Numbered from the stretch's first letter, positions 25,548 through 35,436 are shown. The stretch is 35,636 nt of DNA from Microcaldota archaeon (GCA_021817505.1 JAKAUU010000027.1:1-35636); one strand, 5' to 3'. Notes: generated by a model from the letters alone, not told the origin. Made by a program: numbers and translations.

Positions 25548-25946
25548 TTACTCCTCTTTCTTCTCCTTAGGCTTGAAGAGCTCCTCTGCGCTTTTCGATC
25601 CCATCTCTAGTATAAGCGTATTTATCTGCGAGGTCTCATTCCCTATCGTATTTCCTCTTATAAGCCGCTTTACCCTATAGCCTTTCTTAACCTTCTTTAT
25701 CCCAGGGCCTCTGCTCAGCAGCGGCCTGGATTTAAGTGTGCCTTCTATCTCCTTTCTTGAAGGCGCGCCGGTATTGTCGCTAAGGCCTGTTATCTGGAAC
25801 TTCATGCCTTCAAGGCCTACGATAAACCCATCAACAGTATCTCCTATCTTAAGGCCTATCAGCATATTTTCCTTTTCCTTAGGCACTTCCTGCTGTGCTG
25901 TCTTTCCACTCTTCTTATCAGAGTACACTATCTTCATGCAAATCAA
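25548..25946 (-). CDS. rps6e: Ribosomal protein S6e
   Basis: 'MKIVYSDKKSGKTAQQEV...LIGLKIGDTVDGFIVGLEGMKFQITGLSDNTGAPSRKEIEGTLKSRPLLSRGPGIKKVKKGYRVKRLIRGNTIGNETSQINTLI'. Start may be the second Met (25937). Confidence 0.96.
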   Translation of the reverse strand: MICMKIVYSDKKSGKTAQQEVPKEKENMLIGLKIGDTVDGFIVGLEGMKFQITGLSDNTGAPSRKEIEGTLKSRPLLSRGPGIKKVKKGYRVKRLIRGNTIGNETSQINTLILEMGSKSAEELFKPKEKKEE

Positions 25947-25972
25947 CTATCTTTCGTATAATATTAACTTAA

Positions 25973-28135
25973 CTACCTGTACATGCTGTCAGGCTCATCC
26001 TTAAATCTTGCTATCCTGTCAGCGAGCTCCTTAGGTATGGCCGGCTTTATCTCGTCAAGAGCCTTCTTAAAGTCCTCTCCCTTGACTATGTCGCGGCCTG
26101 CCCGTATTGCACTCATGCCTGCTTCCCTGCAGAGGTTCTCTATCTCAGCTCCAGTATAATTATCGGTTACCTTTGCAAGTTCAATGAGGTCAACGCTCTT
26201 GTCAAGAGGCATCTTCTTCGTATGTATCGTAAATATCTGCTCCCTTGCCTTCTGGTCAGGCATCGGTATGTCTATTATCTTGTCAAACCTTCCTGCGCGC
26301 AGTATGGCAGGGTCTATCGCATCGGGCCTGTTCGTTGCTGCGAGCACCACCACATTCTTCAGCTCCTGCAGCCCGTCCATCTCTGTAAGCAGCGTATCAA
26401 CTACGCGCTCGCTAACCATCGAATCTCCCGAGTCTGCGCCCCTAGGATGCGCTATCGAGTCAATCTCGTCTATGAATATTATGCACGGGGCCGCGAGCCT
26501 TGCCTTCCTGAATATCTCGCGCAGCGTCTTTTCGCTTTCACCGACGTACTTCGAGAGTATCTCCGGACCTTTTATCGATATGAAGTTTGACTCTCTTTCC
26601 GTAGCGACCGCCTTTGCAAGAAGCGTCTTACCCGTTCCTGGAGGTCCTACAAGCAGCATCCCCTTCACCGGCCTTATCCCCATCTTCTCAAAAGCTGCAG
26701 GATCCTTCAGAGGAAGCTCTATGCTATCTCTCAGTTCATCCTTAACCCTTTCAAGGGCTCCGACATCATTCCAGTGGACATTCGGCCTCTCTACAAATAC
26801 CTCTCTAAGCGCGCTTGGCTGGATGCTCTTCATAGCTTCCATGAAATTCTCCCTGGATACCTTGAGATCAAGCAATATCTCATTAGGGATCGACTGCCTG
26901 TCTGCTATCTTTGGGAGAAGCTGTCTGAGAGTGGACATCGCTGCCTCTCGGACAAGCGCATTGAGGTCGGCTCCAGTATAACCGTGAGTCTTGTTTGCAA
27001 GTTCGTCTATATCAACATCCTTCATAGGCATATTCCTCGTATGTATCTGCAGTATCTCCTTTCTTGCGTTCCTGCCAGGAACCCCTATCTCTATCTCCCT
27101 ATCGAATCTTCCAGGCCTTCTCAGTGCAGGGTCTATCGCATCGGGCCTGTTCGTTGCTGCGAGCACTATGACCTGCCCGCGCTGTCCAACTCCGTCCATG
27201 AGCGTCAGCATCTGCGATACCATCCTTCTCTCGACTTCATTGGTAGACTCCTCTCTTCTCGGAGCTATTGCGTCTATCTCATCCATGAATATTATTGATG
27301 GTGCTTTTTCATTGGCACTCTTGAATATCTCCCTGAGCTTCTCTTCACTCTCACCTACGAACTTGGATACGAGTTCCGGTCCTGATATTGATATGAAGTT
27401 TGCATCGCTCTCATTAGCGACCGCCTTTGCAAGAAGCGTCTTTCCGGTTCCTGGCGATCCGTAAAGAAGAACGCCCTTCGGCGGCTCTATACCAAGCCTC
27501 TCAAACAGCTCCGGGTATCTTATCGGAAGCTCTACAAGCTCCCTTATCTTCTGCTTTGCATCCTCAAGCCCTCCTATGTCCTCATAGTGTATATTCCCAA
27601 CCTTTACTACGGACTCGGATACAGGTTCCTCTTTAACGACAAGGTTGGTATCCCTTGTTATCTTTACCACGCCATGTGGCACTACCTGTACAACTATGAA
27701 ATTGAAGACTATGCCGAACATCGGTATCGGTATCGAGTCTCCTTTTACGAGAGGTCTTCCATCAAGCCTCTTTTTTGCAAACTCAGGAAAATCCGGAGAC
27801 AGCGGCATCTTCTGACCCACAGGAGGCGCCAGTATCACCTTCTCAGCATCTTTTACGGCTGCTTTTGATACAAATATCTTGTCCCCTATGCCGACTCCAA
27901 GATTCTGCCTTATGTAACCGTCTATCCTTATGAAGCCAAGACCCTCATCGCTAGGGTGGGACTGCCAGGTTATCGCAGCGGTGGACTTCTTCTTGCCCTT
28001 TATCTCTATAATATCTCCTGAAAGGACGTCAAGCATCTTCCTTGATTTTGAGTCAATCCTGGCTACGCTCCTGCCGGAATCGGTCACAAGAGCATCTGCC
28101 ACAGTCAATTCTATACCATCAGACATCAATATCAC
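25973..28135 (-). CDS. CDC48/VCP-like AAA+ ATPase with two AAA domains
   Basis: Two AAA modules: '[18 protein letters not shown]', '[17 protein letters not shown]' and '[20 protein letters not shown]', '[15 protein letters not shown]'; N-terminal double-psi barrel '[24 protein letters not shown]'. Confidence 0.97.
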   Translation of the reverse strand: MILMSDGIELTVADALVTDSGRSVARIDSKSRKMLDVLSGDIIEIKGKKKSTAAITWQSHPSDEGLGFIRIDGYIRQNLGVGIGDKIFVSKAAVKDAEKVILAPPVGQKMPLSPDFPEFAKKRLDGRPLVKGDSIPIPMFGIVFNFIVVQVVPHGVVKITRDTNLVVKEEPVSESVVKVGNIHYEDIGGLEDAKQKIRELVELPIRYPELFERLGIEPPKGVLLYGSPGTGKTLLAKAVANESDANFISISGPELVSKFVGESEEKLREIFKSANEKAPSIIFMDEIDAIAPRREESTNEVERRMVSQMLTLMDGVGQRGQVIVLAATNRPDAIDPALRRPGRFDREIEIGVPGRNARKEILQIHTRNMPMKDVDIDELANKTHGYTGADLNALVREAAMSTLRQLLPKIADRQSIPNEILLDLKVSRENFMEAMKSIQPSALREVFVERPNVHWNDVGALERVKDELRDSIELPLKDPAAFEKMGIRPVKGMLLVGPPGTGKTLLAKAVATERESNFISIKGPEILSKYVGESEKTLREIFRKARLAAPCIIFIDEIDSIAHPRGADSGDSMVSERVVDTLLTEMDGLQELKNVVVLAATNRPDAIDPAILRAGRFDKIIDIPMPDQKAREQIFTIHTKKMPLDKSVDLIELAKVTDNYTGAEIENLCREAGMSAIRAGRDIVKGEDFKKALDEIKPAIPKELADRIARFKDEPDSMYR

Positions 28136-28198
28136 CTAAGAACAAGGTACTTTCCCTTGATATTACTCTAATAGATTAATGCTAAAAGTTAAAAAAGC

Positions 28199-28206
28199 TT
28201 TATAAA
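28199..28206 (-). promoter_or_regulatory. TATA-box-like TTTATAAA, likely promoter of the CDC48 gene
   Basis: Minus-strand CATTTATAAAGC about 65 nt upstream of the CDC48 ATG, in the 83-nt gap after the neighbouring gene. Confidence 0.4.
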
Positions 28207-28218
28207 TGGCCTGCAAAA

Positions 28219-29487
28219 TCACTTGCCGCTTGCAGTTTTCCCGCTTTTAGCGGTTACTATTTCTACAGTATGGGAATTAAGCTTTATCGAAAGAACCCCG
28301 ATTGTGCTCTCGGCTGTTGACCAGTCAAAATTTCCGCCTACTTTAAGAGGTACGAGATTCCCGCCTTTCCTTTCTTCTATACTAAGAAAACCCTTTACCT
28401 CTTTTGCGTGGAAATATGAACCTCCGCCAATCCCGGCTATAATAAGCCCTGTATCATAAATCTTGCCAAACTCGATCTTTGCACTTTTCAATCCCGGCAC
28501 TTTATACGATACAGTATCAAAATTTACCTCTTTATTAAATTCAGGCTTATTATTCTTAAGCGGAGCTATGCCAAAATTCAAGTATACTATATCCTGCCTT
28601 TCCTTTACTTTTATGTCAAGCGCAAACCTTAGGCTATCCGAGGTTTTAGTATCTCCTCCGCCTATGGTCCATTTTCCGTTCTTTTTGGCTGTTGTGTAAT
28701 CAGGGTAAATATATGTGGGCTCTGCCCCCATCGACAATGCTGTCTTCCCCCTGCCTGCAATGCCGTTCAATCTAAGGCCATTCAGCTCCTGCTGGCTTAC
28801 AGGTTTGCCTTCTATCGCTTGCACATCGGCCTTAAAGGAATTCTTGAAGATCTCAGAGATGCTCCCATAAGTGTAAGACGGCTTTTCTGATTTCCTATTC
28901 CCATGTATGAATACCTGCACTCCGTTCTGCACCCATAAACGCTCCTTTCCATTATTGCCAATTATGCTTACGTAGGTATTCAGCTGCACAGAGGCGCCAT
29001 TTACCGTTCTCCCTCCATTAATCGTCTCAGATGAATTGCCTTTCAACCTGTTTATATTGACTATCCCAACAATCTGATCAGTGGCTCTGCCTCTAGTTAC
29101 CTCCTCTCCCTTTGCAGAGTATTTCGTATCTGTTTTGATAAATTTTTCAAGCACAGTAGTTTCCTGCTGCACATATCCAGATTCGCTTACATTCTGCCCT
29201 GCAAAAGCGGCAGGCAACATTGCGATATAAACTGCAGCAGCTGCCCCTGCCAAGTTCAAAATCTTATCTCTCCTTTTTCCAAGCCTGTCAGAAACTCTCC
29301 CTGCCTTTTCGATAAATTCCATTGCTCCTTCGCTTTTGCCTGCCAATTGCGCTTCAATTCGCACCCTGTTTCTTGTACTTCCAACTTCAGAGACAACGTT
29401 GTGGATATCTGCCTGTTCATCATTCTTTTCTCTTTTTTCTCTTTTCTGTCTCTTCAATTTGCTCCCAACCAAGATTATCCCAACCAT
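28219..29487 (-). CDS. Predicted exported/membrane-anchored protein of unknown function
   Basis: 422 aa; basic N-terminus, hydrophobic segment 'ILNLAGAAAAVYIAMLPAAFAGQ', then a region with many predicted beta-like stretches (VYLNFGIAPLK..., VSYKVPGLKSAKIEFGK...). Confidence 0.7.
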   Translation of the reverse strand: MVGIILVGSKLKRQKREKREKNDEQADIHNVVSEVGSTRNRVRIEAQLAGKSEGAMEFIEKAGRVSDRLGKRRDKILNLAGAAAAVYIAMLPAAFAGQNVSESGYVQQETTVLEKFIKTDTKYSAKGEEVTRGRATDQIVGIVNINRLKGNSSETINGGRTVNGASVQLNTYVSIIGNNGKERLWVQNGVQVFIHGNRKSEKPSYTYGSISEIFKNSFKADVQAIEGKPVSQQELNGLRLNGIAGRGKTALSMGAEPTYIYPDYTTAKKNGKWTIGGGDTKTSDSLRFALDIKVKERQDIVYLNFGIAPLKNNKPEFNKEVNFDTVSYKVPGLKSAKIEFGKIYDTGLIIAGIGGGSYFHAKEVKGFLSIEERKGGNLVPLKVGGNFDWSTAESTIGVLSIKLNSHTVEIVTAKSGKTASGK

Positions 29488-29664
29488 AACTGGTTTCTAC
29501 TTATCCAGATAGCCTTATCTCCCTTAGATCTGCGAGATTTATTAGGATTAGTGCAAATTCTGATTTATATAAATGCCTATTAACATACGGCCATGCTGTG
29601 CGTCGTCATGCGTAAACTTGGCCAAGCCGAAAACCAGAGGAATCCGATACTCCGGTCTGTTACA

Positions 29665-30840
29665 TTACTTCTTAGTGTCAAACACCACAGGTATGGATAT
29701 CTCTTTCCATAGCCTGCTCCTCTTAGGCTTACCTGCAGTTTCATTTGTTCTTACAGTTTCGTCCTTCCTCTGAGCCTCTTTAAGCTCAGGACCTGCATTC
29801 TGTTCTACAGGGGCATGCTGCGGGACCGCCTCCTCCTCCAATTCCACTGCCGAGTTGCCAGCAGAATTTTCTTCAATTGCCTTTTTATCAGGCTCTGCAG
29901 CTACAAATGAGACAGGCCACTCAGAATCGCCGTTATAAGTCCTGTATACATAAGGCTGCGTGTTTATAACCGCAATTGACATTATTATCTGGTCCGAAAG
30001 AGACTCGAAATCGCTGAATCTGTAAAGGAAGACCTTGCTCTTTGGGTCAAGCCTCTCCTTTATCTTCAGAATGTCCTCATCTATGCTCGCAATCATGTTT
30101 CTTGACGAATCGCCATTCTCGCATTTCAGCACGTTTGAGCCTAGTCTAAAAAGCAAATTATCATCTTTTCCTGCACTATACATGCCAGTTTGCAGATTCT
30201 CTACCTCCTGCATCAGCATAGGTATCCTACGGGTCCCTACCTGTTTGCTCTTTCCTAAATTCTCTAATACGGAATTTGCCTTAACTCCTGTTGCGTCAAG
30301 ATACTCCAAAAGATTTTCGACAACAGATTCGGAATTAATCCTGATCTCGCTTTTAGGATCCGGATTATTATTTGCGATGCTCTCCTCAGCCTTAAGAATG
30401 AAATTCTTATACGCGTTTATCTCTGCAAAGAGCTTTACATTCTCAACAGACAGCTTCTTCAGTTCAATATTGGTTATTGTCGATCTCTCCCTTTCCATCA
30501 ATCCTTCAGCGACTTTGCTTATACCATCTGCCCTTTTAGATATCCTTTCCTCTATCAGCTCCTTCTGCTTAAGAAGCTCCTTGTCACTCTCTATACGTGC
30601 AGAGTCAAAAAACGCAGCATGATCTGTACTTTTTTCTAATGTGTCGGATATTCGTGCATCTGCCTTGGGTGCATCCGCCGTTTCCGTGACTCTGCCTGCT
30701 CCAGAAGCAATAGCATTAACCTGCCTGCTATCCGTACCATTGTTCATTTTCTTTGTTGTCATAATCTCTCCTAAGACATCTTCGCCCGCCGTACTCCCCT
30801 GAAGATAATAGAACCGCACTATCGAATGCAGTATTTTCAT
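29665..30840 (-). CDS. Helical protein, unknown; paralog 1 of a three-member local family
   Basis: 391 aa, shared region 'LSVENVKLFAEINAYKNFILKAEESI...LLFRLGSNVLKCENGD', C-terminus 'SIPVVFDTKK'. Confidence 0.7.
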   Translation of the reverse strand: MKILHSIVRFYYLQGSTAGEDVLGEIMTTKKMNNGTDSRQVNAIASGAGRVTETADAPKADARISDTLEKSTDHAAFFDSARIESDKELLKQKELIEERISKRADGISKVAEGLMERERSTITNIELKKLSVENVKLFAEINAYKNFILKAEESIANNNPDPKSEIRINSESVVENLLEYLDATGVKANSVLENLGKSKQVGTRRIPMLMQEVENLQTGMYSAGKDDNLLFRLGSNVLKCENGDSSRNMIASIDEDILKIKERLDPKSKVFLYRFSDFESLSDQIIMSIAVINTQPYVYRTYNGDSEWPVSFVAAEPDKKAIEENSAGNSAVELEEEAVPQHAPVEQNAGPELKEAQRKDETVRTNETAGKPKRSRLWKEISIPVVFDTKK

Positions 30841-30924
30841 GCAAACATGAAAAATCTAACGCTAAATAATCAATTTACACATACTTAATTCTTTCGATTG
30901 AAAGATGAAATGCATCATTGGATA

Positions 30925-31812
30925 TCATTCAGCCCCGAATACGAGAGGGGACATTGCAAGCTCCTCCTGCCTATCAGCTTCTTCCTTGCTCCTCATGCCA
31001 TATCTGCCAAACTCAACCCCTATCGCAGCAAGCCTGCCTATTACCAGCTGTGAGGCGTCAGGGTATTCCTCATCATATCTGCCGAGCAGCTTTATGCTGC
31101 TCTCATTAAGCTTACTCACAAGTTCGACATGGGTGTTATAGGCACTCTCCCCCAATCCAGCATCTCCATCTCCTTTTTCAAGTGTAATCACGTTTTCGCC
31201 AAGCTTCTTTGACAACGCCCTCTTGTACAGGCTACTCTCAGAATCGCCAAGCCCATCCATATCATTATGCAGTTCGCGCATCTCATGAATGAATATTGGC
31301 ATCTTCTTTACTCCAAGATCCTTCGAAGCTCCCAGTTCGGCCATGGTCTTGTTTGTTGCAGTTCCGCTTCCCTTCATTTCGTCAAGCAGTTTCTTCACTG
31401 AATCCGAGAACTCTTTGCGCGATTTATCAGCCTCTTTTCCTGTTCCTGGAAACAGTTTGTTAACGTCGTCTTTCATCTCCATTAACATGTCAGTATAAGT
31501 TTTGATCTCTACGAACAGCTTGACATTTTCATCAGATATGTCCGTAAGCTCCTCTTTTTTAATATCGGCACGCTCTTTCTCAGACATCTTTGCAGCCATG
31601 CTATGAATCTCTTCAACTCTTGCCTGTATATTCTCATGCATTCTTTCCAGTTTCTTCATGGGCGTATCTAACTTTTTAGAGTGTGCGCCTGAACCGAATA
31701 CTACCGGGCCTTCAGCCTCAACTGCATTTTTGCGACCTGTCGACAGGTCCGCTTCAACTCCCAGGCTCCCTGTTTTATGCCCTTCTGAACTCTTCTTTTT
31801 TATATCGTTCAT
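30925..31812 (-). CDS. Helical protein, unknown; paralog 2 of the local family
   Basis: 295 aa, 'ISDENVKLFVEIKTYTDMLMEMKDDV...LSKKLGENVITLEKGDGD', C-terminus 'SPLVFGAE'. Confidence 0.75.
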   Translation of the reverse strand: MNDIKKKSSEGHKTGSLGVEADLSTGRKNAVEAEGPVVFGSGAHSKKLDTPMKKLERMHENIQARVEEIHSMAAKMSEKERADIKKEELTDISDENVKLFVEIKTYTDMLMEMKDDVNKLFPGTGKEADKSRKEFSDSVKKLLDEMKGSGTATNKTMAELGASKDLGVKKMPIFIHEMRELHNDMDGLGDSESSLYKRALSKKLGENVITLEKGDGDAGLGESAYNTHVELVSKLNESSIKLLGRYDEEYPDASQLVIGRLAAIGVEFGRYGMRSKEEADRQEELAMSPLVFGAE

Positions 31813-31834
31813 ACAAACAAAATATGGTATTTCT

Positions 31835-31848
31835 CATATTTAAATATG
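31835..31848 (-). promoter_or_regulatory. Palindromic TATA-like element CATATTTAAATATG upstream of the 31812 start
   Basis: 14-bp perfect palindrome about 23 nt before the ATG (minus strand), leaderless spacing. Confidence 0.45.
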
Positions 31849-32037
31849 CCTATGGGCCGGGTTGCCCAATAATAGTCCAAAAGAGTGCTACCTGCCACCG
31901 GCCTCTTGCAGAAGTAGATCAACAACATGCCGTAATGAATAAATCCAGCGCATTTGTTTTTATCATAATCTCCTTCTCAATCAATTCATGTTTCTTTGAG
32001 AAGACAAATTCGCCGAAAGTGCCCTCTTACTGCCAAT

Positions 32038-32736
32038 TCAATCCTTCCACGCAGCCCTTTCCGCGATAATGCGTATCTGTTCAGATTCAATCTTGCGCCA
32101 CCCCGGGGCATGTGCATCAAGCATGTCTATCCCATCCTTGGTTATGGCAACACGCAGCAACCCTTCCTTACTGCCTATCCTTACCATGTCGCAGCGGCCC
32201 ATATCCTTGACAACATCCACAAGCCTGCGAAGCTTAACCTTCGAGGCCTTGACAAGTTCCGTCAGCCCCATGGACGAGGTCTCGAAAAACATATCGCAAT
32301 CCCTATTTTTCCTGTGTGCATCATCTGCATCTTCTGCCTGGCCTGAGACTGCAAAGAGCATGCTCTCCCGTGCATTCCTCCCAAGGACGTGTAATATTGG
32401 CAATGCCTCCTTGTGTTTTGTAATGGCCATATGTCCGGTGTTTTCAGACGTCTTATTCAATACAAACTGCAGCACGCCCTCCATCACCTCCCGCATTCCT
32501 TCGGCATAAGCCCTATTCCTGCCGTTCATGCTCTTCCTGTCAAACCCTTCCCATGCCTGCCGTTCGTATCTCAACACGCTCATTGCCTGTTCATGGTCTT
32601 TCCTAAGCGCTGCCTGTGCGGCCGGCTTTATCAGTTTCTCAAGCTGTTGTATGATCGTGTCCTGATTTTCCGCATGCTTCTTATGCGCATCCTGCAATCC
32701 TCCCTGCCCTCTATTTTGTCCTCTTTCCAAATGCAT
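32038..32736 (-). CDS. Hypothetical protein, unknown function
   Basis: 232-aa ORF, helical, with start overlapping the 3' end of the upstream gene by 26 nt (operon-like). Confidence 0.65.
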   Translation of the reverse strand: MHLERGQNRGQGGLQDAHKKHAENQDTIIQQLEKLIKPAAQAALRKDHEQAMSVLRYERQAWEGFDRKSMNGRNRAYAEGMREVMEGVLQFVLNKTSENTGHMAITKHKEALPILHVLGRNARESMLFAVSGQAEDADDAHRKNRDCDMFFETSSMGLTELVKASKVKLRRLVDVVKDMGRCDMVRIGSKEGLLRVAITKDGIDMLDAHAPGWRKIESEQIRIIAERAAWKD

Positions 32737-34093
32737 TGTATAACCTTGGTCTCTTCAACTCTTCCTCACTCAACCCGAAGACAAGAGGTTCTAGAACAAT
32801 CTCATCCTCATCATCCGCTACGCTCAAGCGAACGCTTCCAACAGGCACGCTTGTCTGTACTGTCATACTGCCATGTCCCTGCCCTGCATTTTTGATTATC
32901 TCCATCGGCGTAATCACGTCTGCATCAACGATTCGCGGCATGCTTCTTCCGGTATTAACATGCTCACGCATCCTGGACTCCGAATCAATTGGCTTGATCG
33001 CATCAGGGTCTTTTCTGCCCGCGGTCTTAACCGTGCTTTGCGGTACCTGCTGCATCCCGTCCCGTATAATGCACACTGCATCACTGCCAGCTTCCTGCGA
33101 CGTCCCAGCGCCTCTCGCTATGATCTCTTGAACTTCCAACGGGGAGAACTTCACCGCACCGTCCTCCTCATCTTCTCCAGACCTTTTTTCATTGGGATGT
33201 ACAGTCTTTCCCGCATCTGAATCAGCTCCATCAACGTACTGTACCGTATTATGCACGGCTAAAGTTCCCAGCCTTACCTCTATGACTGACAGCTCCCTTA
33301 TTATGCCCATGGAGAGCGTGCTGCCTCCTACCACTGCAAGCCTGCTGAGGAATTCCCTGTCCTGCTTGGGAAGCCTCTCCGCTATCTCCACCTCGTCGTT
33401 TACTATGCTCTCCTGAACAGACCTTGGAGGAGCGGCATTTTCAAACTTCACAAGGTTTGTGCCCAGCCTTGCAGAAAGGCAGTTCCCATCATCATCCTTT
33501 ATCTCGGAGATATCCTCCTTGAGGCTCTTCACCTCCTTTTCAGACATCGGCATCCTGTAAAGGTCCCTCATTTTTTTATCCGCAAGCTCCTTCATTGTTT
33601 TATTTGCATCTTTCGCAACATTGCCAAGTTCCTTCATGAGTTCCTTCAGCTGTGTCTCCCTCTCAATCCTTGACGGGTTTGTAGCTTCGGGAAACTGCTT
33701 TGCTATGCTCTCCCTTGCATCAGCAAGAAAGTTCTTATATACATTCAAATCGACGAACAGCTTTACGTTTGCAGATGATATGCTCTTAAGGTGCCTGTCA
33801 AGCCTTTCACGTTCCTTAAGCTCCTTCGCACGCCCATGCTCGTCTTCCGCAGGCACCATTGGCATTTCCATCTGCATTATCTGTCCGGCAAGCCTGCTCA
33901 CACTAGTTGCCCTACTGCCTATATTCTCCAGTATGAACTCCCTCTGTTTTGAAAACGCCTCTGCGGAAGGGCTTTTCCCTATCCTGAGAAGGTCTCCAAA
34001 AACCTGCGAATGCCCATCTGCTATGTTCTTCACATCCTTACTTACTCTATCTCCCATAACTTCAATTGCGGTTGCCATGATCCTTCCTCTCAA
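32711..34093 (-). CDS. Helical protein, unknown; paralog 3 of the local family
   Basis: 460 aa, 'ISSANVKLFVDLNVYKNFLADARESIAKQFPEAT...LSARLGTNLVKFENA', near-C-terminal 'EPLVFGLSEEELKRPRLYNAFGKRTK'. TATA-like TTTAAATAG upstream on the minus strand. Confidence 0.75.
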   Translation of the reverse strand: MRGRIMATAIEVMGDRVSKDVKNIADGHSQVFGDLLRIGKSPSAEAFSKQREFILENIGSRATSVSRLAGQIMQMEMPMVPAEDEHGRAKELKERERLDRHLKSISSANVKLFVDLNVYKNFLADARESIAKQFPEATNPSRIERETQLKELMKELGNVAKDANKTMKELADKKMRDLYRMPMSEKEVKSLKEDISEIKDDDGNCLSARLGTNLVKFENAAPPRSVQESIVNDEVEIAERLPKQDREFLSRLAVVGGSTLSMGIIRELSVIEVRLGTLAVHNTVQYVDGADSDAGKTVHPNEKRSGEDEEDGAVKFSPLEVQEIIARGAGTSQEAGSDAVCIIRDGMQQVPQSTVKTAGRKDPDAIKPIDSESRMREHVNTGRSMPRIVDADVITPMEIIKNAGQGHGSMTVQTSVPVGSVRLSVADDEDEIVLEPLVFGLSEEELKRPRLYNAFGKRTK

Positions 34094-34136
34094 TTCCTAT
34101 TTTTCCTATTTAAAAGTGCAATCAATGCTGCGCTTA

Positions 34137-34640
34137 TCAGCGCCTTTTCAGCGAGCTTATAAGCGCTTCGGCCCTTTCCGATCTGCGCTTATCAAACGTG
34201 TACGCGTAACGGACCTGTCTAGGCTTGTAAATATCTGCACGCAGTATCAAGCAGCCATATGTGCCTTCAAAGCATGCGTTGCTTGCAAGGACCGTGCTTG
34301 TTCCAGGGATACGCACCGATCTGTTCCCTGAAGATAAACCAATGAATGCATCACGCGATATGTCTCTCGTTATCGCACCGTGCCTGTCCAGTTCCCTGTA
34401 TTCCATATGCTCTATGCCTGTCTGTGATGTAAGTGTCCAGCCTGCCTTCCATGCCGCCGACCTGAAAAAGACGCTCTCCGCATACTGCACCTCAAAATCG
34501 TCAGGAGACGCGAGCCTGCACCCTCTTTCACGCAGTGTGTCTTCAAGGATCTTGACGTACAGCGGAAGCATAGGTATCTTCTCTTCAGATATGTGCACCG
34601 ATACCTCTTTGTCTATAGGCCTAAGCGTTGCTCCTACCAT
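34137..34640 (-). CDS. Hypothetical protein, unknown function
   Basis: 167-aa ORF in the co-directional minus-strand gene series; no recognised motif. Confidence 0.6.
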   Translation of the reverse strand: MVGATLRPIDKEVSVHISEEKIPMLPLYVKILEDTLRERGCRLASPDDFEVQYAESVFFRSAAWKAGWTLTSQTGIEHMEYRELDRHGAITRDISRDAFIGLSSGNRSVRIPGTSTVLASNACFEGTYGCLILRADIYKPRQVRYAYTFDKRRSERAEALISSLKRR

Positions 34641-34722
34641 GATCTCACCAAATTCTCAATCCTGCCGTCCTGATCTTTTCCATCGGCGATTCGGTTTTGG
34701 CTGCCATATGCTCCCATCTTTA

Positions 34723-35052
34723 TTATCTGACGAGCCTGCTGAACTGAACCACATTGGTCCTGCCAGGCATCTTGACTGCAAGTACCGGTATCGCAGTGCT
34801 ATTTATCACAGGCACAACCTCCCCCATATCAGTTGTCCTGTGCATTCTGCGATTCATATGCCATACAAAATCAGGATCACCGCATGCTTTCACGGTCTCC
34901 TGGAGCGTAGCTACCCTGAATCCCCGTTCATTAAGCACCGCTTTAACCGGCTTTCCATGGCTATCATCAATAAAAACCAGGAAAAAGTCCGTTTTGCCAA
35001 TCGCGTATACCTCAACATCGTGTTTCTTCTGGGGCTTCATTATTGTTATCAT
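34723..35052 (-). CDS. Hypothetical protein, unknown function
   Basis: 109-aa ORF; competes with plus-strand ORFs, preferred because it continues the minus-strand series. Confidence 0.5.
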   Translation of the reverse strand: MITIMKPQKKHDVEVYAIGKTDFFLVFIDDSHGKPVKAVLNERGFRVATLQETVKACGDPDFVWHMNRRMHRTTDMGEVVPVINSTAIPVLAVKMPGRTNVVQFSRLVR

Positions 35053-35259
35053 GACGTCAACAAGGAAAAATTATGACCATCCTCATTCTTAAACTTGTGC
35101 GTCTGCCGTTATTCTGTCCGTCATGCGCCGATATGTGGCAAAACGCACCTTGCATGTATTGTCAATGAAAAATGCAAACAGCACAAGATTTTTAATAATG
35201 CTCCTTCATAGTTACAGGTAGTTAGGTTCTATTCTTAGATCCAAAAATAAGTGCTTATC

Positions 35260-35412
35260 ATGGGAAAGTTTCCAATAGCAGATGCACAGCTGACCAAGAC
35301 CTGGATTTGCAGGAAGTGCAAAGGCAGGAACAGGGCAGGCGTGGAGAAATGCAAGAGATGCGGCTACAAATACCTGCGCCCTAAGAGAAAGGAGAAGAGA
35401 GTAAAGAAGTAG
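35260..35412 (+). CDS. rpl40e: Ribosomal protein L40e
   Basis: Manual translation MGKFPIADAQLTKTWICRKCKGRNRAGVEKCKRCGYKYLRPKRKEKRVKK*; C-x2-C...C-x2-C zinc motif typical of L40e. Confidence 0.93.
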   Translation: MGKFPIADAQLTKTWICRKCKGRNRAGVEKCKRCGYKYLRPKRKEKRVKK

Positions 35413-35436
35413 TGACTGATGTTTCTCTGAAGTGAG

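Noticed and set aside
24617-27464. Long plus-strand ORFs antisense to aIF2-gamma and CDC48 (24617-25570, 26184-26981, 26774-27298, 26991-27464)
   Set aside because: Antisense shadows of highly conserved genes; repeated similar translations simply mirror the two AAA domains.
29573-29773. Plus-strand ORF after a palindromic ATTTATATAAAT box; also considered as an ncRNA or tRNA-like element (29590-29660)
   Set aside because: No tRNA cloverleaf or C/D box could be built by eye; ORF overlaps the 3' end of the 29665-30840 gene. The box may serve the minus-strand gene at 29487.
31973-32003. Inverted repeat CTTCTCAA...TTGAGAAG near the end of the 32038-32736 gene
   Set aside because: Only 8 bp with a long loop and no T-tract on the relevant strand; could be chance in AT-rich intergenic sequence.
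33621-34331. 236-aa plus-strand ORF in the right-hand island
   Set aside because: Ser/Leu/Phe-rich antisense translation of the charged helical minus-strand protein; spans two minus-strand genes.
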